Positions 48,593-57,900 of a DNA stretch of 64,000 nucleotides are shown in pieces. Source of the DNA: Roseiarcus sp963781895. Lineage in GTDB: Bacteria > Pseudomonadota > Alphaproteobacteria > Rhizobiales > Beijerinckiaceae. The notes beneath the pieces are model-generated. The model was not told where the DNA came from and did not search any database. It was given only the letters and a program-made list of their open reading frames with translations. The stretch covers positions 132,373-196,372 of the forward strand of contig CAWAIM010000053.1 in NCBI GenBank assembly GCA_963781895.1, in the 5' to 3' direction. Position 1 is the first letter of the stretch. Every line of letters begins with the position of its first letter. Position numbers and translations under genes: made by a program.

Positions 48593-50842
48593 ATGGCCAA
48601 AGCCGTTCCGCCGCCTGCGCCGCCTCGCGCGCCGATCGATGTCAACCTGCGCGACGCGCTGGAGGAGCGTTACCTTGCCTACGCGCTGTCCACCATCATG
48701 GGACGCGCGCTCCCCGATGCGCGCGATGGCCTGAAGCCCGTGCATCGGCGCATTCTGTACGGCATGCACGTCCTCAAGCTCGAGCCCGGGTCGGCCTTCA
48801 AGAAATGCGCCAAGATCGTCGGCGACGTGATGGGCTCATTCCATCCGCACGGCGATCAGGCGATCTACGAGGCGCTGGTGCGCCTCGCGCAGGACTTCGC
48901 GTCGCGCTATCCCCTGATCGAGGGCCAAGGCAATTTTGGCAACATCGACGGCGATAACGCCGCCGCCTACCGTTACACCGAGGCGCGCCTGACGGATGTC
49001 GCTCGCCTTCTCATGGAGGGCGTGGAGGAAGATTCCGTCGACTGGCGCGACAATTATTCCGGCGACACGCAAGAGCCGATCGTCATGCCCTCGGCTGTGC
49101 CGAACCTGCTTGCCAATGGCGCGCAGGGCATCGCCGTCGGCATGGCGACGTCGATCCCGCCGCACAACATCGCTGAGCTCTGCGATGCGGCGCTCTATCT
49201 GATCGCCCATCCGGGCGCGGAGACTGAGGCACTCGCGGCCTTCGTACCTGGCCCGGATTTCCCGACCGGCGGTCTCGTCATCGACGACAAGGCCGCGATT
49301 GTCGAGACCTACCGCACGGGACGCGGCGCCTTCCGCCTGCGCGCCCGATGGACGAAGGAAGATACAGGCCGCGGCGGATGGGTCGTGGTCGTCACGGAGA
49401 TCCCTTACGGGGTGCAGAAGTCGCGCCTCATCGAAACCATCGCCAACCTGCTCAACGAGCGCAAATTGCCTCTGCTCGCCGACATCCGCGACGAGTCGAC
49501 CGAGGATGTCCGCGTCGTGCTCGAGCCGCGCACCCGCTCTGTCGAGCCTGCGACGCTGATGGAGTCGCTGTTCAGGCTCAGCGAGCTGGAGACGCGCGTC
49601 TCGGTCAATATGAACGTGCTGGTAGACGGCGTCACGCCCAGAGTCGTCTCCCTCGGCGAAGCGCTGCAGCAATGGCTCGACCATCGCCGCACGGTGCTGG
49701 TGCGCCGGTCGCGCCATCGGCTGGCGGCGATCGACAAGCGGCTCGAGTTGCTCGCCGGCATGATCGTCGTCTTTCTCAATCTCGACGAGGTGATCCGGAT
49801 CGTGCGCGAGGAGGACGAGCCGAAGGAGGCGCTCAAGCTCCGCTTCAACTTAAGCGAGCCGCAAGTCGTCTACATTCTGGACACGCGCCTGCGCAGCCTG
49901 CGCCGTCTGGAGGAAATGGCGTTGCGCAAGGAGCAGGGCGACCTGACCCGGGAGAAGGCCTCGATCGAGTCGCTGCTCGCCAGCGAGAAAAAGCAGTGGC
50001 AGATGATCGCGGTCGAGATCCGCGACGTCAAAAAGAAGTTTGGGCCGGAAACCGCGCTGGGCAGGCGTCGGACCAGTTTCGAGGCCGCGCCGGACGTCGT
50101 CGTCGCCGACCTCGCCGAGGCGATGATCGAGCGCGAACCAGTGACGATCCTGGTGTCGCACAAGGGCTGGATTCGGGCGATGAAGGGCCAGGTCGCCGAT
50201 CTTTCCGGCGCCACTTTCAAGGGCGACGACGGATTGAAAACCTCGTTCTTCGCCGAGACGACCTCGAAGATTCTGGTGCTGGCGAGCGACGGCAAGGTTT
50301 TTACGCTCGACGCCTCGAAGCTGCCGGGAGGGCGCGGGCAGGGCGAGCCGATCCGCCTGATGGCCGACCTCGACGAGAGCGCTTCGATCGTCGCGGTCTG
50401 GCCTTATGCGCCGGGCGTCAAGCGACTGATCGCGGCGAGCGACGGCAATGGATTCATCGTCGGCGAGGACGAGCTTTTGTCCTCGACCCGCAAGGGCAGG
50501 GCGGTCGTCAACGTCGGCGCGCCGGCGACCGCGGCGCTGGTTGCGCCCGCGGTCGGCGACCATGTCGCCGTGATCGGACAGAATCGCAAGCTCCTCGTCT
50601 TCCCGCTGGCGCAGCTCAACGAAATGGCGCGCGGCAAGGGAACGCGGCTGCAGCGCTACAAGGATGGCGGCATATCGGACGCGAAAGTCTTCGCCCTCGC
50701 CGACGGCCTCACTTGGCGCGACTCGGCCGGACGCACGTTCACCGTCGCCAGGCCTGAGCTCGACGAATGGATCGGCAATCGGGCCGAAGCCGGCCGCCTG
50801 CCGCCCAAAGGCTTTCCGAAGAACAATCGTTTTGAGGGGTAG
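48593..50842 (+). CDS. parC: DNA topoisomerase IV subunit A
   Basis: The 749-residue protein cuts and passes DNA to decatenate chromosomes, with ParE as the partner. The active-site Tyr128 is in AAAYRYTEARLT, and RDGLKPVHRRILYGMH and GSFHPHGDQAIYEALVR are in the winged-helix core. A C-terminal beta-pinwheel with SDGKVFTL and SDGNGFIV repeats follows. The position matching the quinolone-related Ser is Gln89; I recall this from alphaproteobacterial ParC proteins. The length and the lack of a GyrA box support ParC over GyrA. parE is not in the window. Confidence 0.93.
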   Translation: MAKAVPPPAPPRAPIDVNLRDALEERYLAYALSTIMGRALPDARDGLKPVHRRILYGMHVLKLEPGSAFKKCAKIVGDVMGSFHPHGDQAIYEALVRLAQDFASRYPLIEGQGNFGNIDGDNAAAYRYTEARLTDVARLLMEGVEEDSVDWRDNYSGDTQEPIVMPSAVPNLLANGAQGIAVGMATSIPPHNIAELCDAALYLIAHPGAETEALAAFVPGPDFPTGGLVIDDKAAIVETYRTGRGAFRLRARWTKEDTGRGGWVVVVTEIPYGVQKSRLIETIANLLNERKLPLLADIRDESTEDVRVVLEPRTRSVEPATLMESLFRLSELETRVSVNMNVLVDGVTPRVVSLGEALQQWLDHRRTVLVRRSRHRLAAIDKRLELLAGMIVVFLNLDEVIRIVREEDEPKEALKLRFNLSEPQVVYILDTRLRSLRRLEEMALRKEQGDLTREKASIESLLASEKKQWQMIAVEIRDVKKKFGPETALGRRRTSFEAAPDVVVADLAEAMIEREPVTILVSHKGWIRAMKGQVADLSGATFKGDDGLKTSFFAETTSKILVLASDGKVFTLDASKLPGGRGQGEPIRLMADLDESASIVAVWPYAPGVKRLIAASDGNGFIVGEDELLSSTRKGRAVVNVGAPATAALVAPAVGDHVAVIGQNRKLLVFPLAQLNEMARGKGTRLQRYKDGGISDAKVFALADGLTWRDSAGRTFTVARPELDEWIGNRAEAGRLPPKGFPKNNRFEG

Positions 50843-51140
50843 GGATTGGCGGGTCGGTTCGGATGGCGGCCTGCAATTGTTCGGCGAAAATTCCGAGCGC
50901 GATTTGCCGGTTCGACGCCTCCCGCTGTCCTCGCTCTCGGCATTCTTGACGAAGACGAACGCCGGCGAGGTTCTGATACGAAACCCGGTCGACCGCCTCG
51001 CGTCTTCGTCATTTCCGACAGACCGTAGGTCTGACCAGGAAAGTCGAGGCCCAGGCGCGGGCCAATACCAGCGCGAGCTAATGAAGCGCATTTCGCGGCT
51101 TCGCGGAAGTTCGTGATTGTCGAGCGCGGCTGTCGTGACT

Positions 51141-51527
51141 TCAAGCGCCCCGATCCGGCTTCGACGCGCCGAGGGTCACCGTGAACAAGCGTCCGGCGAT
51201 CGCTCCGCCGAGGGCAGGCGTCACCTTGAGCGGAAGACACGAATCGATCGCCTTCATGACCTCCGCCAGAAAGCGTTGCTGTTGATCCGCTTCGCCCTCC
51301 AGATGCGAATAGCTGATCCGCGGCTTGCCGAACGCCGACCCGTCGCGCCGCAACGCGAAAATGATCGTGATGCGAGAGTTTGTCGACAGCGGCGACTTTG
51401 CGAGACAGCTCGAAAACTGACCCCGCAACTCCTGCAGCGTATTGGCCGGCGCGGCGTCCTGCGCGCCGGCGGCGGTCGCGACGATAAGCCCGAACGCGAA
51501 GGTTGCGCCTCGAATCGGATCCAACAT
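51141..51527 (-). CDS. Secreted hypothetical protein (TonB-tail-like)
   Basis: The 128-residue protein has a signal peptide (MLDPIRGATFAFGLIVATAAGAQ) and a domain with QFSSCLAKSPL, RITIIFALRRDGSAFG and EVMKAIDSCLPLKVTP, which resembles the small C-terminal TonB/TolA-like fold of rhizobial secreted proteins. Two Cys could form a disulfide. No motif gives a function. It sits downstream of the GFA gene on the same strand, four bases away. Confidence 0.65.
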   Translation of the reverse strand: MLDPIRGATFAFGLIVATAAGAQDAAPANTLQELRGQFSSCLAKSPLSTNSRITIIFALRRDGSAFGKPRISYSHLEGEADQQQRFLAEVMKAIDSCLPLKVTPALGGAIAGRLFTVTLGASKPDRGA

Positions 51528-51531
51528 CCTG

Positions 51532-51999
51532 TCACCCGAAAATCGCCTTCCGCCGCTCCAGGCTTTCCGGCGGCCATAGTTTCCTCGAATCGTAGTAGGC
51601 GGGGAAAGCGGGAACGTCCGCCGGCAGCGCGATCCAGGGCAGCTTGGAGCGCGTATAGATGTGGACGTCCGGCGGAAGTTCCGACGGCTCATCGAGCGTG
51701 CCGACGCGCACGAAAGAAAGCGGCCTGACGCCGCCGTAATGGCTCCAGACCGCGGTTTTGCAGACGTCACAGCGATGGATGACGTGCGGCCGGCCGCTGT
51801 CGGTCGGAACCGCTATCGCCTCCGTCTCGCCGGACAGCCTCTCGACCCGCGCCGTCTCGATCAGCGCATTGAGCACGAAAGCGCTTCCGGTCTGTCTTTG
51901 GCAGTCTTTGCAATGGCAGCAGTGAACGAACATCGGGTTTGATGCGAGCCGATAGCGCAATCGGCCGCAAGCGCAACCGCCTTCCAGCATTGGATTCAT
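51532..51999 (-). CDS. GFA-family protein (glutathione-dependent formaldehyde-activating enzyme fold)
   Basis: The 155-residue protein has the Cys-rich zinc site of the GFA family: EGGCACGRLRYR, FVHCCHCKDCQRQTG with the CxxC sets, and IHRCDVCKTAVWSHYG. The fold binds zinc and has been linked to glutathione-formaldehyde chemistry, but most members lack a proven activity. ATG 51999 is chosen; ATG 52041 and 52056 lie upstream in frame without better evidence. It is divergent from the marR-type regulator across a 117-base gap with a dyad. Confidence 0.82.
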   Translation of the reverse strand: MNPMLEGGCACGRLRYRLASNPMFVHCCHCKDCQRQTGSAFVLNALIETARVERLSGETEAIAVPTDSGRPHVIHRCDVCKTAVWSHYGGVRPLSFVRVGTLDEPSELPPDVHIYTRSKLPWIALPADVPAFPAYYDSRKLWPPESLERRKAIFG

Positions 52000-52097
52000 G
52001 ATGACGCGTCTCGTCGTTCCGTCGGCGCCATATTCCGCCATTGACCGCGCGAACACAAACCGCGTTCACTCGAAGCCCCTTGTGCGGTCGTATCATA

Positions 52098-52113
52098 ACG
52101 GGTATATGCCCGT
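52098..52113. promoter_or_regulatory. Dyad in the GFA-marR divergent region
   Basis: ACGGG (52098-52102) and CCCGT (52109-52113) flank a six-base AT-rich centre just three bases before the marR start codon at 52117. TATCAT occurs on both sides of the dyad. This has the position and shape of a MarR autoregulatory operator that could also control the divergent GFA gene. Confidence 0.5.
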
Positions 52114-52116
52114 ATC

Positions 52117-52516
52117 ATGAAGACTCCATGCTATTGCGCGGCGCTGCGCGTCGCGGCCCGCAAGACGACTGCGCTTTATGACGAAGAGTTGGCGGCGGTC
52201 GGGATCAATCTCGCGCAGTTCAGCCTGCTTTCGGAAAATTGAACGGGCCGGAACGGTTTCCCTGACCGAACTGGGCCGACTCGTGGCGCTCGACCGTTCG
52301 ACGGTCGGCCGCAACGTCAAAGTGCTGCAACGCCTGGGCTTCGTCGGTTTGGCCGCCGGCGAGGATCGGCGCGAGGCGGCGGTGACGCTCACACCCGCGG
52401 GCGTCGAAGCGCTGCGGCGGGCCGGCCCGATGTGGGAAGCGGCTCAGCGCCGTGTCGAGAACGCCCTCGGCGCCGAGGGCGCGCGACAACTGCGCGCCTT
52501 GGCGCAGAGCCTCTGA
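52117..52516 (+). pseudogene. MarR-family regulator with a one-base frameshift
   Basis: Reading starts at ATG 52117 (MKTPCYCAALRVAARKTTALYDEEL) and breaks after NLAQFSLL. Dropping one T of the CTTT run at 52229-52231 gives RKIERAGTVSLTELGRLVALDRST, the MarR winged-helix domain, which continues to VGRNVKVLQRLGFV and the stop at 52516. The repaired protein would be 132 residues, normal for MarR. As read, translation ends at a TGA soon after the break. It lies upstream of an MFS transporter, a common pair for efflux control. Confidence 0.75.
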
Positions 52517-52565
52517 AATCCGACCATACATTCGGGCGACGGCCCGGGAGACGGAGACGATACCG

Positions 52566-53909
52566 ATGCCCTCAGCTTTCGCCGGCGTCCACGCGACGAC
52601 GCCCAAGCCGGCGGCGTTCTCCCTGTCCAACCGCCTCGCCGCGTTGCTGGCGAAGAAGGACGTCCACTACGGCTGGGTCGTCGCCGCAGCGACATTCCTG
52701 GTGATGCTGGCCACCGCCGGCGCGATGGGCGCGCCAGGAGTCATCATAAAGCCGCTGGAGACGGAATTCGGTTGGAGCGCGGAGGACGTATCCTCCGCGC
52801 TCGCGGTGCGGCTTGCTTTATATGGCCTTGTCGGCCCCTTCGCGGCCGCCTTTCTCAATCGGTTCGGCCTACGCGCCGTGGTGTGCTGCGCGATCCTCTT
52901 GATAGCCGGCGGAATCGTGACGTCGCTCGCCATGACTCAAATCTGGCAGCTCGTCGCGGTCTGGGGCGTCATCATCGGCTTCGGCACCGGAATGGTCGCG
53001 CTGGTGCTCGGCGCGACTGTCGCGACGCGCTGGTTCGCCGAGCGACGCGGCCTGGTCGTCGGCATGCTGACCGCGAGCAACGCGACCGGACAGCTGGTTT
53101 TTCTGCCCCTCCTGGCGAAACTGACCGAAGATCACGGCTGGCGAATCGCGCTGGCGTTCGTCGTGATCATTCTGGCGGCGGCCGGCGCCATCGCGATGCT
53201 TGCGTTGCGCGACCGTCCCTCGGACGTCGGCCTTGCGCCCTACGGCGCGGCATCGGCGGAGCCGCCGCCGAAGCAGGATCTCGCCCTCAAGTCTCTTCTG
53301 CTTTCGCCGCTGCGGGCGCTTTATGAGGCGCGCGGGAGTCGGACGTTCTGGGTCCTGTTCGCGACCTTCTATGTGTGCGGGCTGAGCACAAATGGCCTGA
53401 TCCAAACGCATTGGATCGCGCTGTGTGGCGATTATGGCGTCGCGCCGGTCAGCGCGGCCGGGACGCTCGCCGTTATCGGAGCGTTCGATTTTGTCGGCAC
53501 CCTGCTTTCAGGCTGGCTCTCCGATCGCTACGACAACCGCTGGCTCCTGTTCGTCTACTACGGGTTGCGCGGACTATCGCTGATCGTCCTGCCATTTACC
53601 GACTTCTCGGTCGTCGGGCTGTCCGCATTCGCCGTCTTCTACGGTCTCGACTGGGTCGCGACGGTTCCGCCGACCGTGCGTTTGACGGCCGACCGGTTCG
53701 GCGCCGAACGGGCCAATCTCACTTTCGGCTGGATCTTCGCCGCCCATCAGCTCGGCGCGGCGACCGCCGCCTTTGGCGCGGGCGCGTCCCGCACGGAACT
53801 CGCGACCTATTTGCCGGCGCTCTATGTCGCGGGACTCGCCTGCCTGGCCGCGGCGGCGCTGGCGCTGACCCTTGCGCGCCCGCGCGCGGCCTTGCTCGCG
53901 CAGGCGTAA
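52566..53909 (+). CDS. MFS transporter (oxalate/formate antiporter-like)
   Basis: The 447-residue protein has twelve hydrophobic helices, with GWVVAAATFLVMLATAGAMGAPGV at the start and the MFS loop WFAERRGLVVGMLTASNATGQ. The 12-helix layout with SDRYDNRWLLFVYYG at helix 8 fits the major facilitator family, closest by pattern to oxalate:formate-type and monocarboxylate carriers. GGAGACGATACCG precedes ATG 52566. The upstream frame from 52452 overlaps marR and is not used. It is paired with the marR-type gene. Confidence 0.83.
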   Translation: MPSAFAGVHATTPKPAAFSLSNRLAALLAKKDVHYGWVVAAATFLVMLATAGAMGAPGVIIKPLETEFGWSAEDVSSALAVRLALYGLVGPFAAAFLNRFGLRAVVCCAILLIAGGIVTSLAMTQIWQLVAVWGVIIGFGTGMVALVLGATVATRWFAERRGLVVGMLTASNATGQLVFLPLLAKLTEDHGWRIALAFVVIILAAAGAIAMLALRDRPSDVGLAPYGAASAEPPPKQDLALKSLLLSPLRALYEARGSRTFWVLFATFYVCGLSTNGLIQTHWIALCGDYGVAPVSAAGTLAVIGAFDFVGTLLSGWLSDRYDNRWLLFVYYGLRGLSLIVLPFTDFSVVGLSAFAVFYGLDWVATVPPTVRLTADRFGAERANLTFGWIFAAHQLGAATAAFGAGASRTELATYLPALYVAGLACLAAAALALTLARPRAALLAQA

Positions 53910-53983
53910 CACCAGGATCGCGGCAATCGCGATTGGCGCGCCGCGCGCCCGTGTGGAGAGGCGTCGCGCCAATGCGGGGCGTG

Positions 53984-54211
53984 TCAGGCTGGCGGGCCGC
54001 GGGCGAGGGCGAGCCGGGCGGCGGCCAGACGCCACTCGTCGGCCGATGGACAGGCGGAGGCGAAGGCGATCTTGACCCGCCGGGCGGTGATCTTGACCAG
54101 CGCGCCGAGCTTCAACAGCTTCAGCCGGGTCGTGCCGCGGGTCGCGTCGGCCAGCGGCGTGTGGGCCAGGCCGGTGCGGCGCAGTAGCCGGACCGTAAGT
54201 CCCTGAAAAGC
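53984..54211 (-). pseudogene. IS1380-type transposase C-terminal fragment
   Basis: On the minus strand, codons to the stop at 53984 read LLRRTGLAHTPLADATRGT, then TRLKLLKLGALVKITARRVKI and FASACPSADEWRL, the end of IS1380-family transposases. The N-terminal and catalytic parts are missing; the frame does not continue beyond about 54211. It is a remnant between the MFS and peroxiredoxin genes. Confidence 0.6.
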
Positions 54212-54286
54212 TTGATTCGGTTTCCGGCGAAAGGATCGCCGCGGCGCCTGTGTTCGCGACCACGTCTCCGTCCAGATGCGACGGCG

Positions 54287-54757
54287 CTACAGCGCCTGAG
54301 CGGCGGCCAGGACCTCCGCCGCGTGCCCCGGCACCTTGACCTTGCGCCAGACCTTCGCGATCCGGCCCGCGCGGTCGATGAGGAAGGTCGAGCGCTCGAC
54401 GCCGAAATACTTCCTGCCGTACATGCTCTTTTCCTTCCACACCCCATAGGCCTCGATCGCCGAGCGTTCGGGATCGGCGGCGAGCGAGATCTGCAGATCG
54501 TGTTTGCGCTTGAACTTGTCGTGGCTCGCCGCGCTATCGGGCGAGACGCCGATGACGGCGGTCCCGGCGGCGGCGAATTTGGCGCGCAAGCCATTGAAAT
54601 CTATGGCCTCGGCGGTGCATCCGGACGTGTTGTCCTTCGGGTAGAAATAGAGAACCACCGCTTTGCCTTTGAGGTCGTGCAGACGGGTTTGGCCGCCGCC
54701 GTCGGTCGGCAAGGCGAAGTCGGGGGCAAGATCGCCCGCGCTCAATTCATTCACCAT
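54287..54757 (-). CDS. bcp: Peroxiredoxin of the BCP/PrxQ type with a single cysteine
   Basis: The 156-residue peroxidase reduces hydrogen peroxide and organic peroxides. The peroxidatic Cys47 is in DNTSGCTAEAIDF, and VVLYFYPKD and GVSPDSAASHDKF are family marks. The usual resolving cysteine is absent; Cys47 is the only cysteine, so it probably needs an external thiol. ATG 54757 gives the family length; the upstream frame is not conserved. It is divergent from the AsmA-like gene. Confidence 0.9.
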   Translation of the reverse strand: MVNELSAGDLAPDFALPTDGGGQTRLHDLKGKAVVLYFYPKDNTSGCTAEAIDFNGLRAKFAAAGTAVIGVSPDSAASHDKFKRKHDLQISLAADPERSAIEAYGVWKEKSMYGRKYFGVERSTFLIDRAGRIAKVWRKVKVPGHAAEVLAAAQAL

Positions 54758-54957
54758 ATCGCCCTCGTTCTGGCTAATTGTCGGCTCAATGCAATCACTC
54801 GGAGGAAACGGCCGTGCGGTCAACATTGACCCGCGCCCGGAGCGTTTCAAGCGGCGTCGCTGGGCGGGACGCCGCGAAAATCGGCGGCGGCGACGTCGGG
54901 CGCTTTCGAATCACCGAAGAATGCGGCTATCGCCGCGCTAACGGAGGATGATCCTTA

Positions 54958-57900
54958 TTGGTCGGACGATTTAGCCGCGCGACGCGGTCTCGCGCACGGG
55001 CCGCGATGAACCGCATGGCGCAAGGCGCCGAGGGCCCGCGGCTTCGCTCGCGCTGGGGCGGGCTCCGCGTCGGCTCGATACTGCACTACGTCGCGCGGAC
55101 CGTTGAGCTTTTCGCGGTGCTTTTGCTCGCGGGCGGAATTGTGCTGGCCTCGGTTCTGGCGCGCGGACCAATAAAGCTCGCCGGTCTGCACGATCAGGTC
55201 GCCTCCAGCCTGCAGGAGCGCGTCGGCGACCGTTACGCGATCGCGCTCGGCCCAATCTATCTCATGCACGATTCCTGGGGCGTCGGCCTGGGCTTCGGGG
55301 GGCTGACAATGCGCGACGCTGAGGGCCGGACGGTCCTCTCGGCGCCAGGCGGCAAGATCGGGCTCGATCCGTACGCCCTGCTGACAGCGCGGGTGAGGGT
55401 TCGACGGCTGGAGTTGGACGGACTTTACACGCGTTTACGCGTCGCCGCGGATGGCGGACTTTCGATCGCGGCTTCGAACGATGCGGGCGCAACGCCGATT
55501 ACGCTCCCTGGCGCGGCGCCGGCGGCCGATGGCGCCATGGCTCTCGTTGCCCTCATCCGCGCCGGCGCCGAGGCGATGGCCGGCGCCAGACAGGCGATCG
55601 ACCGGCTGACGCTCGCCAATGGTCACTTGGAGATCGACAACGAGGCGACCGGGCGCTCGGTGGTCTATGACGAGTTCGCCATCGTCTTCGACCATTCCGG
55701 CGACCAGGCCCGGGCAAGAATTTCAGCGATTGGACCCGCTGGTCCCTGGGCGATCGAGGCGAAGGCTTCCGCCGGAGAGACGCCGACCCTCTCCATAGCG
55801 GCTCAGGACCTCAGTTTGGCCGACCTGCAAGCATTCGACAAGAAGCCGCCGCCGGTGTTCGCGGAAGCGCCGATCGCGATCAAACTCGATGCGCGGCTGA
55901 CGTCCAACGCGGCGATCCAATCCCTGACCGGCCGGTTCAGCATGGGCGCCGGCCGAGTGAGGCTGAACAATCCCGACGCGTTGCCGTTTCAGGTCGACGA
56001 GGCCACGGGTAGAGTTGAATGGGACGCGTCAAAGCAGCGGCTCCGGATTGACGCGCTTGACATCCTGGCGGGCGAAACGCGGGTGACGGCCGGCGGGTGG
56101 GCGACGCCGCCGGCGGATCCGTCAGGCGCCTGGATCGCCCATCTCCAATCGACAGAGACGCAGTTCGGACCGGAGCGGAAGGGCGGAAAGACGGTTGTCC
56201 TCGATTCCCTCGTCGCCGACGCCCGCTACTTCCCGTCAGCGTCGCGTTTCGTGCTTGACCAACTCGTCGCCCGCGGCCCGACCGTCGACGCCTCCCTCAA
56301 GGCGGAGACCGCTCCCGACGGCGACGGCGCCTCCCTCAAACTCGATATCCAGATCAACCCGAGCGCGACCGCCGACCTCTTGCGTCTGTGGCCGCAATTC
56401 GTCAATCCCGACTTACGCGATTGGTGCTCGCAAAACTTGCACGGCGGCCAACTCCGTGGAACGATGACGGCGAACTGGTCGGCCGCCGATCTCGATGCGA
56501 TGGCCCAGAAACGCGCAATTCCGCGCGAGAGCCTGCACGGCGAGTTTTCGACCAGTAACGTCGCGGTCGATCTGATGCCGGGACTGCCGGCGATGGTGTC
56601 GAGCGAGGGCTCGGGCTCCTTTACGGGCCATGATTTCATTGTGTCCGGCGATCACGCGACGATGACGCTGTCGCCGACTCGGCACATTCGGGCCGACAAC
56701 CTTGTCTTCAACGTGCCCGACACGACGCCGGCGGCGATCGTCAACGCCCAAGCGCATGTCCATTTGGCGGGAGCGGCCGACGCGCTCGCGGATCTGCTCG
56801 GCCGCGAACCGTTGCGCCGCCAAGCGGGCCTGTCGATAGATCCGTCGACAGTCAAAGGGCAGGCGGAGGGCGATCTCGCCCTCGACCTCAAGCTCGGGAA
56901 AACGGCGCGGCCGGAAGATACCGGCTTCCATGCCAAGGGCGCGCTCGCAAACCTCCAGATCGATAAGTTCCTTGGCGACGAAAAGCTCGATCAGGCGGCG
57001 GCCACGTTCGAGGCCGACCGCGACACGCTCAAGATGGTCGGCGAAGGCCAGCTGTTCGGGACTTCGATCCATATCGATGTCGGTCGGTTGCCGGGGGAAG
57101 AGGGCATGGCGACCCTGACATTCACGCTCGACGCGGCGGCGCGCGCAAAGCGGGGCTTGAACTTCGGCTCGTGGCTCACGGGCGCGCTGCCGGTCAAACT
57201 GAAGGCGCCATTGTCGCGGGCGAGCGCGGATGTCGATATCGATCTGACGCAGACCGGGATCGACAATCCGGTTCCGGGCGTCTCCAAGCCCGTGGGCAAA
57301 CCCGGCAAGGCGACGTTTCAGGTCAAACCGATCCCTGACGGCGCCACGGTCAATAACATTGTCGTCGACCTCGGGAGCGCCGCGATGCGCGGCTCGGCCG
57401 ATGTCGGCGCCGACGGTTCAATTCTGAGCGCAAAGATCACACAGGCGCGCATTTCGCCTGGCGACGATTTCAAGGCCGATATCGTCAACGGTCCGAACGT
57501 CGTCAAAGCCACAGTGCGCGGCGCGACCCTCGATGCCAGGCCCTTCATCAAGTCGCTGCTGAATGCGGGCTCGCCGTCGCAGGCCGGCGCCAAGGACTTC
57601 GACATCGACGTGAAGATCGCAAACGTCACCGGAGCGAACAAGCAGTCGATCGCGGGCTTCGAGCTCGAGGCTTCACGCCGCGGCGGCAACAACCGACTCA
57701 GTTCTTTGCGCGGACGCATCGGGACCGGCGTCGTCAGCGCGAGCCGCGAGACCGGCGGCGACGTGCGCCTTACCGCGAGCGACGCCGGCGCGTTGATTCG
57801 ATTTGCTGATCTCTATACGCGGCTGGAGGGCGGCGACCTCAATCTCGTCCTCCGCACGACGGGCGACATGAGCGTGGGCGAGGCCTTGCTGACCAATTTC

